Positions 8,222-15,634 are shown, counted from the stretch's first letter. The stretch is 39,677 nucleotides of DNA from Alphaproteobacteria bacterium (GCA_016869215.1 VGEP01000040.1:1-39677), one strand, 5' to 3'. Numbers and translations: made by a program. The notes: a model not told the origin generated them from the sequence alone.

Positions 8222-9415
8222 GTGTCACATAAAATCCTCGTCATCGGCGGCGGGATCGGCGGACTTGCCGCTGCGCTGGCGCTGCTCAAGCGCGGCTTCG
8301 ACGTCGAAGTGCACGAACAGGCGCCGGAGCTGAAAGAGGTCGGCGCCGGCATTCAGATCAGCTCCAACGGCACCCGTGTGCTCTACGCGCTCGGCCTGGA
8401 GGAGCCGCTCAAGCGCGTGCAGGCATTGCCGGCGCGGCGCGTGATCCGCCACTGGTCAACCGGCGAGACCTGGAACTGGTTCGACCTCGGCCCGGTCACG
8501 CAGGCGCGCTACGGCACGCCGCACGTCATGCTCCACCGCGGCGACCTGCACGGCGTGCTGGCCGAGGCGGTGCGCGCGATCGAGCCGGATGCGGTCAAGC
8601 TCGGCCGGCGCGTCGCCGATGTCGTCACCGTGAACGGCCACGCGGAAGCGCGGTTCGAGGATGGCAGCGCCGTGCGAGCGGACTACATCGTCGGCGCCGA
8701 CGGCATTCATTCCAAGGTGCGCGCCTGCCTGTTCGGCGCCGACAGGCCGGAGTTCACCGGCGCGGTCGCCTGGCGCGGCCTGGTGCCGATGGAGAAGCTG
8801 CCGGAACACCTGCGGCAGATGCAGGGCGTCAACTGGCTCGGACCGCAGGGTCACGTGCTGCACTATCCGGTGCGCCGCGGCGAGATCATGAACTTCATCA
8901 GCTTCGTCGAACGCGACGACTGGCGCATCGAGTCGTGGGTGACGCAGGGCACAAGCGGAGAGCTTGCCAACGACTATCGCGGCTGGCACGCCGACGTGCA
9001 TGCGATCGTCGAACGGATCGAGACGCCCTACAAATGGGCGATGATGGTGCGCGGGCCGATGCCGCGCTGGAGCCGCGGCCGCGTGACGCTGCTGGGCGAC
9101 GCCTGCCATCCGACGCTGCCGTTCCTCGGCCAGGGCGGCGTCATGGCGATCGAGGACGGCTACGTGCTGGCCGCCTGCCTGGAAAAGCACTTCGGCGATC
9201 CCGAAACGGCCTTCGGCCGCTACGAGGAATTGCGCCGCGAGCGCACCGCGACGGTGGTCCGAAAGAGCCATGAGAACCGCCGCTCGGCGTTCAGCCCCGC
9301 CCTCGCCGACAAGAACGCCATCGCCGTCGAAGTGGCGCGCGAATGGCAGCAGGAGCGCGTGCGCGAGCGCATGGAGTGGCTCTACGCCTACGACGCGACG
9401 GCTGTTGCAATCTGA
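8222..9415 (+). CDS. FAD-dependent aromatic-ring monooxygenase (salicylate / 3-hydroxybenzoate hydroxylase type)
   Basis: This group A flavoprotein monooxygenase (397 residues from the chosen start) would hydroxylate an aromatic or heteroaromatic acid using NAD(P)H and O2. It shows the Rossmann GGGIGG near the N-terminus, the arginine/aspartate stretch HRGDLHGVL, the DG motif VGADGIHSKVR, and the GD motif LLGDACHPTLPFLGQGG. I chose the GTG at 8222 (VSHKILVIGGG) because GGAGAG (8212-8217) stands just before it. The ATG at 8204 lies inside a remnant of a palindromic repeat (CCCGGAATGAC). The gene follows the Bug gene closely. The regiochemistry cannot be told from sequence alone. Confidence 0.9.
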   Translation: MSHKILVIGGGIGGLAAALALLKRGFDVEVHEQAPELKEVGAGIQISSNGTRVLYALGLEEPLKRVQALPARRVIRHWSTGETWNWFDLGPVTQARYGTPHVMLHRGDLHGVLAEAVRAIEPDAVKLGRRVADVVTVNGHAEARFEDGSAVRADYIVGADGIHSKVRACLFGADRPEFTGAVAWRGLVPMEKLPEHLRQMQGVNWLGPQGHVLHYPVRRGEIMNFISFVERDDWRIESWVTQGTSGELANDYRGWHADVHAIVERIETPYKWAMMVRGPMPRWSRGRVTLLGDACHPTLPFLGQGGVMAIEDGYVLAACLEKHFGDPETAFGRYEELRRERTATVVRKSHENRRSAFSPALADKNAIAVEVAREWQQERVRERMEWLYAYDATAVAI

Positions 9416-9549
9416 GCACGCCGTCCGGAATTCCACCCGGATTGCCGCATCTGCGGCTCCGTTACGCGGTCTGCGACTCTCCCCAGGATTCTTCGAATCA
9501 GTCACAAGCCGGGCCGCCAATCATTCTCGAACGATCGGGAGCCCCGGTA

Positions 9550-10107
9550 ATGCGCCTGCTTCGGCTTTCAGTCAGTCGCGCAGCGTCGAGGGACCGCGAG
9601 ACCGCCGACATCGTCGCGCCGGGACCGTGGATTGCCTTCGGTGCGTTGGCCCTCGGGCTCGCGCTCGACGCGATGTTCTGGATCGGGATGCTGGCCAAGG
9701 TCGCAAGCCCGCTGCGTTCGCCGCTGGCGCTGCTGCTCGTGGCCTTCGGCGGCTGGATGGTGTTCCGCGCCAACGTCGCGTTTCGGCGCGCCGGCACCGC
9801 GTTCCAGCCCTGGGTTCCGACGCAGTCGCTGGCCACCGGCGACGTCTATGCCTGGACGCGGAACCCGATGTACCAGGGCTTTCTCATTCTCGTGCTCGGG
9901 CTGGCGATCCTGTTCCGCTCCGACTGGACGCTGCTTCTGCTGCCGGCCGCGGCAATGCTGGTCCACTATGGCGTCGTGCTGCGCGAGGAGCGCTATCTCG
10001 CGCGCCGCTTCGGCGACCCCTACCGCAGCTATCTGGAGACGGTGCCGCGCTACGGCTGGCCCGATATCCTGCCGCGCGCCGCCCGCCGCGTGCGGACCGG
10101 CGCCTAG
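9550..10107 (+). CDS. Isoprenylcysteine carboxyl methyltransferase / PEMT-like membrane protein
   Basis: The 185-residue integral membrane protein has about four hydrophobic segments (near residues 26-45, 50-70, 105-125 and 122-140). The C-terminal signature is RNPMYQGFL followed by EERYLARRFGDPYRSYLETVPRYG, the SAM-binding and catalytic region of the ICMT/phospholipid methyltransferase family. Bacterial members methylate lipids or small molecules, and most have unknown substrates. The ATG at 9550 has GGGAG at 9537-9541. It follows the monooxygenase after 134 bases with no obvious terminator. A run of palindromic repeats begins exactly at its stop codon. Confidence 0.8.
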   Translation: MRLLRLSVSRAASRDRETADIVAPGPWIAFGALALGLALDAMFWIGMLAKVASPLRSPLALLLVAFGGWMVFRANVAFRRAGTAFQPWVPTQSLATGDVYAWTRNPMYQGFLILVLGLAILFRSDWTLLLLPAAAMLVHYGVVLREERYLARRFGDPYRSYLETVPRYGWPDILPRAARRVRTGA

Positions 10108-10178
10108 TGCCCCGAACCGAAGTTCGCAACATTCGCGCGGCGATTCCGTTTGCGAACTTCGGGTCCAAAAGGGGCACT
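10106..10178. repeat. Intergenic palindromic repeat family B, copy 1
   Basis: The outer arms AGTGCCCC (10106-10113) and GGGGCACT (10171-10178) are perfectly complementary. The inner arms CCGAAGTTCGCAA (10117-10129) and TTGCGAACTTCGG (10150-10162) form a 13-bp stem. A second copy of the same design is at 28265-28333. The left arm overlaps the stop codon of the methyltransferase-like gene. Confidence 0.85.
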
Positions 10179-10196
10179 ACAATCATGGAGTTGCCG

Positions 10197-10265
10197 GTGT
10201 GGCTTTGGTTCGGAAGTTCGCTCTCAACAAGCCGCATAGTATGGCGAACTTCCGAACCGCCACAC
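10197..10265. repeat. Long imperfect palindrome
   Basis: The outer arms GTGTGG (10197-10202) and CCACAC (10260-10265) and the inner arms GGTTCGGAAGTTCGC (10207-10221) and GCGAACTTCCGAACC (10244-10258) pair over 21 positions. The inner arm shares the core GAAGTTCGC with family B just upstream, so the two elements look related. Confidence 0.8.
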
Positions 10266-10307
10266 TAGAGCCATTTCGGCTTTGATGGAATCAAAGCCGG
10301 GCTCTAG
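10265..10307. repeat. Compact hairpin element
   Basis: CTAGAGCC (10265-10272) pairs with GGCTCTAG (10300-10307). CGGCTTTGAT (10277-10286) pairs with ATCAAAGCCG (10290-10299) across a GGA loop, with a 4-base bulge on the left. The element joins directly onto the previous palindrome and precedes family A copy 2 by 8 bases. Confidence 0.85.
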
Positions 10308-10314
10308 CTTCTTG

Positions 10315-10370
10315 TTTTGACGCGTTTTCTTCATGCGAACCGGTTCCCACTTCGCTCGAAAACGTTATAG
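10315..10370. repeat. Intergenic palindromic repeat family A, copy 2
   Basis: This is the second copy of the family A element, closely similar to the one at 30941-30996. It overlaps the end of the LysR gene on the minus strand. The LysR frame runs through the repeat and stops at 10331-10333, so the last ~13-16 residues (GYNVFERSGNRFA) are repeat-encoded. Confidence 0.85.
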
Positions 10371-11374
10371 CCCTTCGCGCGCGAACGCAGCGTTCGGGCC
10401 GCGGCCCGCAATTCGTCCACAAACACCTGGACCGCCGGGCTGACGGTACGATCCTTCAAGGTCACAATCGCGACCGGGCGCGGCTTGGCCTTGAGCGCGA
10501 CCGGAAGCGCGCGTAACGGCCAGTGCTGCGCGGCGTGGCGCAGCGCAGAGTGCGGCAGCACAGTCAGGAAACGCCCGGCGGCGAGCAGCCGGCCGCGCAG
10601 CGGAATCGACGACGTCGAAATCTGCTCCGTAGGCATATCGAGGCCTTCGGCTTCGAACGCCTCGCCAAGCACGTCGAGCACCACCGGCGACGGCGGCAGG
10701 ACCCACGGCTCGTTTGCCAGATCGGCCAGCGTCAGACCGCGCCGGCGCGCCAGCCGGTTGCGCGCGCCCGCCACGACGACATGCGGATCGTCGAACAGCA
10801 GTTCGATATGCAGGTCGTCGTCGGAAAAGCCGCCGGGCACGCGCGTCACCACCAGATCGACGTGCCGCTCCTGCAATTGCCGGAACTCCAGGCTGCCCAC
10901 GTCGGCCTCCGCGATGCGCATCGCGATCTGCGGATGGCTTTTCGCAATACGTTCGACGACGCCCGCCAGGAGCCCCACGGCGACGAATTCCGGGCACGCC
11001 ACCCTCACTTCGCCCGCCGATGCATCGGACAGCAGTTCGATGTCCTTGATCGCTTCGCGAAGCTCGTCAAACACCACCGCGCCGCGCTTGAGCAGCGCCG
11101 CGGCATAGACCGTCGGTTCGACGCCGTGCGGACGGCGGTCGAGTAGCTTCACGCCGAGCGCGTCTTCAAGGCTTGCAACCGCCTCCGACACGACCGATTG
11201 CGACATCGCGAGATGCGTCGCGGCCTTGGCCATGCTGCCCCAGCGCACCACGGCGGACAGCACGTGGAGATCGCGCAGCCGGACGCGGCGGCCGATGCGG
11301 TTGTCCCAGTCCCAGATTGCCTTGTTCAAAGTCGCTTTGTTCAAAGTCGCCTTGTTCGAGCCGGCCCTGGCCAT
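10331..11374 (-). CDS. LysR-family transcriptional regulator
   Basis: The 347-residue regulator has an N-terminal winged helix-turn-helix at about residues 33-92 (LRDLHVLSAVVRWGSMAKAATHLAMSQ, VSEAVASLEDALGVKLLDR). An effector-binding domain resembling periplasmic binding proteins follows. Two features depart from the family. The first ~20 residues contain a repeated NKATL from a 15-bp tandem repeat (11319-11360), so the true start could be inside or after it. The last ~13-16 residues come from a palindromic repeat. The gene is divergent from the AhpD-like gene, with 98 bases between the starts, which is the usual place for a LysR operator. Its likely target is that gene and perhaps the lactonase-like amidohydrolase. 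Confidence 0.9.
   Translation of the reverse strand: MARAGSNKATLNKATLNKAIWDWDNRIGRRVRLRDLHVLSAVVRWGSMAKAATHLAMSQSVVSEAVASLEDALGVKLLDRRPHGVEPTVYAAALLKRGAVVFDELREAIKDIELLSDASAGEVRVACPEFVAVGLLAGVVERIAKSHPQIAMRIAEADVGSLEFRQLQERHVDLVVTRVPGGFSDDDLHIELLFDDPHVVVAGARNRLARRRGLTLADLANEPWVLPPSPVVLDVLGEAFEAEGLDMPTEQISTSSIPLRGRLLAAGRFLTVLPHSALRHAAQHWPLRALPVALKAKPRPVAIVTLKDRTVSPAVQVFVDELRAAARTLRSRAKGYNVFERSGNRFA
11319..11360. repeat. 15-bp tandem repeat in the LysR start region (2.8 units)
   Basis: The units GCCTTGTTCAAAGTC (11319-11333), GCTTTGTTCAAAGTC (11334-11348) and the partial GCCTTGTTCGAG (11349-11360) follow each other in phase. They encode NKATLNKATLNKA on the minus strand. The unit is a multiple of three, so copy-number changes would keep the reading frame. 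Confidence 0.85.
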
Positions 11375-11472
11375 TGGATTTCCCGATAGGGGTATGGCGG
11401 ATTCACGATTGTAAGCCTAGCGCGGACGGGTAGCCTTGCAACAGTCGGAACCGCATCGCGAGGGCCCGCCCC

Positions 11473-12138
11473 ATGGCAAAGCAACGGATCAGCTATGTCC
11501 CGCTCGAAAAGATGGACGAGCGCATGCGCGCGGAGATGGAGCGTTGCCGCGTCGAGGGGACTCCCCGCCCGGAAAGCACCGCAGTTCGTGCCCACGTGCC
11601 GGCGGCGTTCTGGTTCTTTGCCAACGCCTGGCACGACCTGTTTCACACCGGCGTCGCCGACCACGCGCTGAAGGAGCTCTGCCGGCTCTACGTGTCGCGC
11701 TCCGTGCAGTGCGAATATTGCGGCAACCAACGCTCGATGAAGGCGACCGGCAGCGGCGCCGTCATCGAGGATCACGTGCGCGACCTCATCAACTTCGAAA
11801 GCTCGGTTCGCTTCACCGAGCGGCAGAAGGCTGTGCTGTCCTATGCCGAGGCCATCGTCTGGCGGCTCGAAACCGACGACGCGTTCTGGGACCGTCTCTA
11901 CAAGCAATTCAACGAGGCCGAGCTGGTCGAGATCGGCTGCATGATCGGGCTCACGCTCGGCCAGCAGAGCTGGCTGCGCTTGCTCAACATCGAACATCAC
12001 CAGGTATTGGCCGGTACCGACGCATCGATGGCGCCGGGCTACGAGGACATGGCGGCGCTCAAGGTCACGAAGTCCGCGGACGACTACTGGGCGAAGAAGG
12101 ACGAGCCGGAAACGGCGCGCGCCCGGTCGAGCGCGTAG
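11473..12138 (+). CDS. Carboxymuconolactone decarboxylase / AhpD-family protein
   Basis: The 221-residue protein contains the AhpD-like core with a redox CxxC (CEYCGNQRS, near residue 76) in an all-helical fold. The family covers carboxymuconolactone decarboxylases and alkylhydroperoxidase partners. The CxxC argues for a peroxidase or redox role; the length and surrounding catabolic genes leave a catabolic role open. The ATG at 11473 follows the divergent LysR promoter region. It ends one base before the stop of the convergent amidohydrolase gene, so the two are not co-transcribed. Confidence 0.82.
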   Translation: MAKQRISYVPLEKMDERMRAEMERCRVEGTPRPESTAVRAHVPAAFWFFANAWHDLFHTGVADHALKELCRLYVSRSVQCEYCGNQRSMKATGSGAVIEDHVRDLINFESSVRFTERQKAVLSYAEAIVWRLETDDAFWDRLYKQFNEAELVEIGCMIGLTLGQQSWLRLLNIEHHQVLAGTDASMAPGYEDMAALKVTKSADDYWAKKDEPETARARSSA

Positions 12139-12139
12139 G

Positions 12140-13027
12140 CTACGGCCGCTCGAAGCCGTAGAGCCGCTCCGGGTTGTCGACAAGGATGCGTCTGCGCGCC
12201 GCTTCGTCGGGCACCCACACCGCGATCTGGTCCACCAGGTCGCCGTCGTTCGGCATGGTCTTTTCCAGCAGCACATGCGGCCAGTCGGAGCCCCAGACCA
12301 GCCGGTCGGACGCTGCGGCGACCAGCGCATGGGCGAACGGCGTCATGTCCGGATAGGGCGGCTCGGCGAGCGACGTGCGATAAGGGGCCGACAGCTTGGC
12401 CCACCCGCGCCCGGACTTGAGCAGCCGGATCAGCGCCTGGAAGCCCGGCGCGTTCACGCCCTTCCTCGGATCGGGCCGGCCTATGTGGTCGATCGCCACC
12501 TCGGTCGGGAACGAGCCGAGAAACGTATCAAGATCGGGATGATCCTCGACGTCGAGCAGGAACTGAACGTGCCAGCCGAGTTCCTTCGTGCGTTCCGCGA
12601 GCCTCCGCGCCACATCGAATGCAAGCCCGGTCCTGGCGGTGCGGTTGACGCGAAAGCCGCGCACGCCGTTCTCGGCGAGGTGGCGCAACTCCTTGTCGGT
12701 CACGCCCTCGCCGATCAGCGCGATGCCGCGCAGCATTCCGGGATGCGCCCCGATCGCATCGACCAGGAAGCTGTTGTCGGTGCCGTAGAGCCCGGTCTGC
12801 ACCATCGCGCCGCGTTCGAAGCCGGTCGCGCGCAGCATGGCGAGATAGTCGTCAAGAGTGACCGGCGGCGGCGTGTAGAGGCGGTTCTCGGCCCAGGGAT
12901 ATTTCTCGCGCGGTCCGAACACGTGGCAGTGGCAGTCGGCGGCCTTGGGCGGCAACGCGAGTTTGGGCTTGTGCACGTCGAGCTGCGGCGGCGCGCACAT
13001 CGGAGGATCGTTACGGCTGTTGTTCAT
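12140..13027 (-). CDS. Amidohydrolase-superfamily protein, 2-pyrone-4,6-dicarboxylate lactonase (LigI)-like
   Basis: The 295-residue TIM-barrel hydrolase has the metal/substrate motif DCHCHVFGP (HxH) near residue 35, IDHIGRPD near residue 177, and the late-strand WGSDWPH near residue 248. Length and motifs fit the LigI branch, which opens lactones such as 2-pyrone-4,6-dicarboxylate in protocatechuate 4,5-cleavage-type pathways. The start MNNSRNDPP at 13027 was preferred over an ATG 12 bases upstream because GAGGTG lies at the right distance before it. The Bug gene upstream on the same strand is separated by an intrinsic terminator, so transcription is probably separate. Confidence 0.85.
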   Translation of the reverse strand: MNNSRNDPPMCAPPQLDVHKPKLALPPKAADCHCHVFGPREKYPWAENRLYTPPPVTLDDYLAMLRATGFERGAMVQTGLYGTDNSFLVDAIGAHPGMLRGIALIGEGVTDKELRHLAENGVRGFRVNRTARTGLAFDVARRLAERTKELGWHVQFLLDVEDHPDLDTFLGSFPTEVAIDHIGRPDPRKGVNAPGFQALIRLLKSGRGWAKLSAPYRTSLAEPPYPDMTPFAHALVAAASDRLVWGSDWPHVLLEKTMPNDGDLVDQIAVWVPDEAARRRILVDNPERLYGFERP

Positions 13028-13120
13028 TGCGCACCTCATTGGCGTTGGCTCTGCCGCAGCACTTTAGCCGCATGCCGCAACATGCGAACTTCGCGCGGCG
13101 CATGGCCCTGGCCGCAGCCC

Positions 13121-13155
13121 TGAAAATCGAAAGGCCCGGCTGCTTGGCCGGGCCT
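13121..13155 (-). terminator. Intrinsic terminator after the third Bug gene
   Basis: On the minus strand AGGCCCGGC pairs with GCCGGGCCT (13147-13155 and 13132-13140) across a 6-base loop. It is followed by TTTCGATTTTC. It lies 24 bases past the stop of the Bug gene at 13179. Confidence 0.75.
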
Positions 13156-13178
13156 CCGTTGCCACGCTCGATTGCGCC

Positions 13179-14168
13179 TCAGTTTATCTTCACATTTGCC
13201 GCCTTGATGATCGGCGCCCAGCGCGCAATTTCGCTCTTGACCAGGGCATGGAACGGCGCGGGCCCTCGCGCGGACTTTTCCGGGATGTCGCCGCCCAGCA
13301 CACCGAGACGCTTGCGCGTTTCGGGGTCATCCAGCGCCCTGTCGAGCGCGACGACCAGCCGGTCGATGACCGGCTTGGGCGTATTCTTGGGCGCGAACAG
13401 GCCGTTCCAGGCCGTTGGCTGGAAGTCGGGGAGACCCGCTTCGACCACGCTCGGCACGTTCGGCAGGGTCGCGTTGCGCTTGGGCGACGTGACGGCGAAG
13501 ATCTTGATCCTGTCAGGATACTGCGGCGCTCCGGTCACGACGTCGGCACACATGAAGTCGGTCTGGCCTGCGATCAGCGCGTTCACCGCGGGCGCGCCGC
13601 CGCTGAACGGAACCAGCGTCGGCTTGGTGCCCATCAGCGAATTGAGCAAGAGGCACGAGGTGAAAAACATCGAGCCGACGCCGGCGTGGCCCTGGTTGAG
13701 CTTGGTGTCGTTCGCCTTCACGTAGGCGATGAACTCTTTCAGGTTGTTGGCAGGGAAGTCCTTCTTCGTTGCGATGACGAAGGGGAACGACGCCACCATG
13801 CCGATCGGCGCGAAGTCCTCGGCGGGCTTATAGGCAAGGTTCGGATAGAGCGACACCGACGCGGCATGCGTACCCATCTGGCCCATCAGGATGGTGTAGC
13901 CGTCGGGATCGGCGCGCATGGCGCGCGTCGAGCCGGTGGTGCCGCCGGCGCCGGAGACGTTCTGAATCACGACCTGCTGACCGAGTGACTTCGACATGTG
14001 GTCGGCGACGATACGGGCTGCGACGTCGGTCGAGCCGCCGGGCGGGAATGGCACGATCAGTGTGACGGTGCGCGCCGGGTAACTCTGCGCGGCTGCGCTC
14101 TGGGCGGTGACTGCAAGCGCGAAGGCACTTGCGGCAAGCTGAAGCAATCGGCGGCGTTGAAACGACAT
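13179..14168 (-). CDS. Bug/TctC-type substrate-binding protein
   Basis: The 329-residue periplasmic binding protein has a twin-arginine-like leader (FQRRRLLQLAASAFALAV), cleavage near SAAAQ, and mature signatures YPARTVTLIVPFPPGGS, VIQNVSGAGG and DPDGYTILMG. A strong Shine-Dalgarno (GGGAGG) stands 6 bases before the ATG at 14168. It has its own terminator downstream. Together with the neighbouring lactonase-like hydrolase it suggests capture of a di- or tricarboxylic aromatic degradation product. This is inference from position only. No TctA/TctB partner is present. Confidence 0.93.
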   Translation of the reverse strand: MSFQRRRLLQLAASAFALAVTAQSAAAQSYPARTVTLIVPFPPGGSTDVAARIVADHMSKSLGQQVVIQNVSGAGGTTGSTRAMRADPDGYTILMGQMGTHAASVSLYPNLAYKPAEDFAPIGMVASFPFVIATKKDFPANNLKEFIAYVKANDTKLNQGHAGVGSMFFTSCLLLNSLMGTKPTLVPFSGGAPAVNALIAGQTDFMCADVVTGAPQYPDRIKIFAVTSPKRNATLPNVPSVVEAGLPDFQPTAWNGLFAPKNTPKPVIDRLVVALDRALDDPETRKRLGVLGGDIPEKSARGPAPFHALVKSEIARWAPIIKAANVKIN

Positions 14169-14251
14169 GGCGACCTCCCAAAAATGCCGCCTGTGACCGG
14201 CGGCTTTGGAGGAAGGCTACACCACCCGCGCGGGCGCACATATGGGCCTTC

Positions 14252-14287
14252 GCGCAAAAACAAAAGGCCCGGTCTTGCGACCGGGCC
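14252..14287 (-). terminator. Intrinsic terminator after carD
   Basis: On the minus strand GGCCCGGTC pairs with GACCGGGCC (14279-14287 and 14266-14274) across a GCAA tetraloop. The run TTTTGTTTTTG follows immediately. It stands about 30 bases after the carD stop codon. Confidence 0.88.
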
Positions 14288-14315
14288 ATTGTAGCTTGCG
14301 ACGGACGAAGTGGGC

Positions 14316-15068
14316 TTACGCCGCCTCTTCCTCGACCGCCTCTTCGGCGGCTTCGGCGGGCTTCGGACCCCGGCGCGGGCCCTTGGCCAGCGCCGCTTCG
14401 ATCTCTTTCACCGCCTCGGTCTCGGTGATGTGCTGCACCGCAGCGATCTCACGCGAGAGGCGATCGAGGGCGGCCTCGTAAAGCTGCCGCTCGGAGTAGG
14501 ACTGCTCGGGCTGGTTCTCGGACCGGAACAGGTCGCGGACCACCTCTGCGATGGCGACGATGTCGCCCGAATTGATCTTTGCCTCGTATTCCTGAGCCCG
14601 GCGCGACCACATGGTGCGCTTGATCCGGGCGCGGCCCTTCAGCGTCTCCAGCGCGCGCTTGACCAGCGTGCCCTCGGCAAGCTTGCGCATGCCGACCGTG
14701 GCGACCTTGGAGGTCGGAACCCGCAGCGTCATCTTGTCCTTGACGAAGTTGATGACGAACAGCTCCAGCCTTGCGCCGGCCACTTCCTGCTCTTCGATCG
14801 AGACGATCTGACCGACCCCGTGGGCCGGATAGACGATGAATTCGTTGGTCTTGAAGCCCTGGCGTTGGGTCGTCTTCTTAGGGGTCATTCCAGGAACTAC
14901 TCCTTGCTGCTGCTCGGGCTTGCGACGGGCCGCGGCCTTGGCCACGGCAGCTCCACGGCGCGTAGCGCCCCGGGAAGCCTGCGAAGTCCGCCGGGTCGGA
15001 CCGGCGGCGGATTTCTTGGCGCGCCGGCCAACGCCGGTCGTGCCCTTCTTGGACGACTTTTGACGCAT
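14316..15068 (-). CDS. carD: CarD-family transcriptional regulator
   Basis: CarD-type proteins bind the RNA polymerase beta subunit and stabilise open promoter complexes, affecting rRNA and stress promoters. The core here (KTNEFIVYPAHGVGQIVSIEEQEV, then LRVPTSKVATVGMRKL) begins near residue 70 and is followed by the helical DNA-contacting half (LVKRALETLKGRARIKRTMWSRRAQEYEAKI). Before it lies a ~65-residue Lys/Arg/Ala-rich extension, probably disordered and nucleic-acid binding. The tail is acidic (AAEEAVEEEAA). I used the ATG at 15068; a GTG four codons upstream and an internal ATG (MTPKKTTQ) are alternatives. It is transcribed from its own promoter after fdxA. Confidence 0.92.
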   Translation of the reverse strand: MRQKSSKKGTTGVGRRAKKSAAGPTRRTSQASRGATRRGAAVAKAAARRKPEQQQGVVPGMTPKKTTQRQGFKTNEFIVYPAHGVGQIVSIEEQEVAGARLELFVINFVKDKMTLRVPTSKVATVGMRKLAEGTLVKRALETLKGRARIKRTMWSRRAQEYEAKINSGDIVAIAEVVRDLFRSENQPEQSYSERQLYEAALDRLSREIAAVQHITETEAVKEIEAALAKGPRRGPKPAEAAEEAVEEEAA

Positions 15069-15088
15069 CTTCCCTGCCACAGCTTGTG

Positions 15089-15103
15089 CGTGTCTGAGAC
15101 ACG
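15089..15103. promoter_or_regulatory. Perfect 15-bp palindrome just upstream of carD
   Basis: CGTGTCT-G-AGACACG (15089-15103) is a perfect odd palindrome ending about 20 bases before the carD start. It could be an operator or an RNA hairpin near the ribosome site. No known regulator motif was recognised in it. Confidence 0.4.
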
Positions 15104-15139
15104 CCCTTTCGCGGGTTTATATGGGGACCCTTCCCGAAA

Positions 15140-15161
15140 AATAATGCTCCCCACGGGGAGC
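15140..15161 (-). promoter_or_regulatory. Terminator-like hairpin within the carD leader
   Basis: On the minus strand GCTCCC-CGTG-GGGAGC (15161 down to 15146) is followed by ATTATTTTT. It sits between the predicted promoter and the carD start, so it could act as an attenuator. It might instead be only a weak terminator. Confidence 0.4.
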
Positions 15162-15187
15162 GCTCGGGTGCAAATCCATGTGAAACA

Positions 15188-15216
15188 TCATATAGCACAT
15201 TTTCCGCAAAAATCAA
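15188..15216 (-). promoter_or_regulatory. Predicted housekeeping-sigma promoter for carD
   Basis: On the minus strand TTGATT (15216-15211) and TATGAT (15193-15188) are separated by 17 bases in an AT-rich patch of the fdxA-carD spacer. The leader to the carD start would be about 110 bases. Assigned by consensus only. Confidence 0.5.
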
Positions 15217-15239
15217 TGCTTTACGGCGGTGCGGCAATA

Positions 15240-15261
15240 ATATTTCGCCGCTTTGGCGGCG
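15240..15261 (-). terminator. Possible weak terminator after fdxA
   Basis: CGCCGC pairs with GCGGCG (15261-15256 and 15251-15246 on the minus strand) over a four-base loop, 35 bases beyond the fdxA stop. The following AAATATTATT is AT-rich but not a true U-tract, so the assignment is uncertain. Confidence 0.3.
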
Positions 15262-15295
15262 TGATTTCATTAAGAATGGTTAAATTTCACCGCGG

Positions 15296-15634
15296 TCAGT
15301 CGCCGGTGCCGGGCTCGGCCGAGAAGTGTTCGGCGAACTTGTTGGGCACGCCCTCCCAGCTCTTGCCGTCGGCCGGGGGCTCCTTCTTGGTCGTGATGTT
15401 CGGCCAGGTTTTGGCGTATTCGGCGTTGAGTTCCAGCCACTTTTCCAGGCCGGGCTCGGTGTCGGGCTTAATGGCCTCAGCCGGGCATTCCGGCTCGCAG
15501 ACCCCGCAGTCGATGCATTCGTCGGGATGGATGACGAGCATGTTCTCGCCTTCGTAGAAGCAGTCCACCGGACAGACTTCGACGCAGTCCATGTACTTGC
15601 ACTTGATACAGTTTTCGTTGACGACGTAGGTCAT
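15296..15634 (-). CDS. fdxA: Seven-iron ferredoxin FdxA
   Basis: The 112-residue ferredoxin has the 7Fe arrangement: [18 protein letters not shown] provides ligands of a [3Fe-4S] and part of a [4Fe-4S] cluster, and [12 protein letters not shown] provides the rest. The ~55-residue C-terminal extension ([20 protein letters not shown]) is typical of the FdxA/Azotobacter FdI type in alphaproteobacteria. It is a small soluble electron carrier; its partner is not defined by context. It lies 84 bases downstream of the S4 protein gene and before carD, all on the minus strand. Confidence 0.96.
   Translation of the reverse strand: MTYVVNENCIKCKYMDCVEVCPVDCFYEGENMLVIHPDECIDCGVCEPECPAEAIKPDTEPGLEKWLELNAEYAKTWPNITTKKEPPADGKSWEGVPNKFAEHFSAEPGTGD

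Noticed and set aside
7038-8228. Minus-strand extension of the alpha/beta hydrolase
   Set aside because: It is antisense to the Bug gene and lacks domain content; the hydrolase starts at 7037.
12275-13123. Plus-strand frame opposite the lactonase-like gene
   Set aside because: Shadow frame with Arg/Val/His-rich composition; the minus frame has the amidohydrolase metal motifs.
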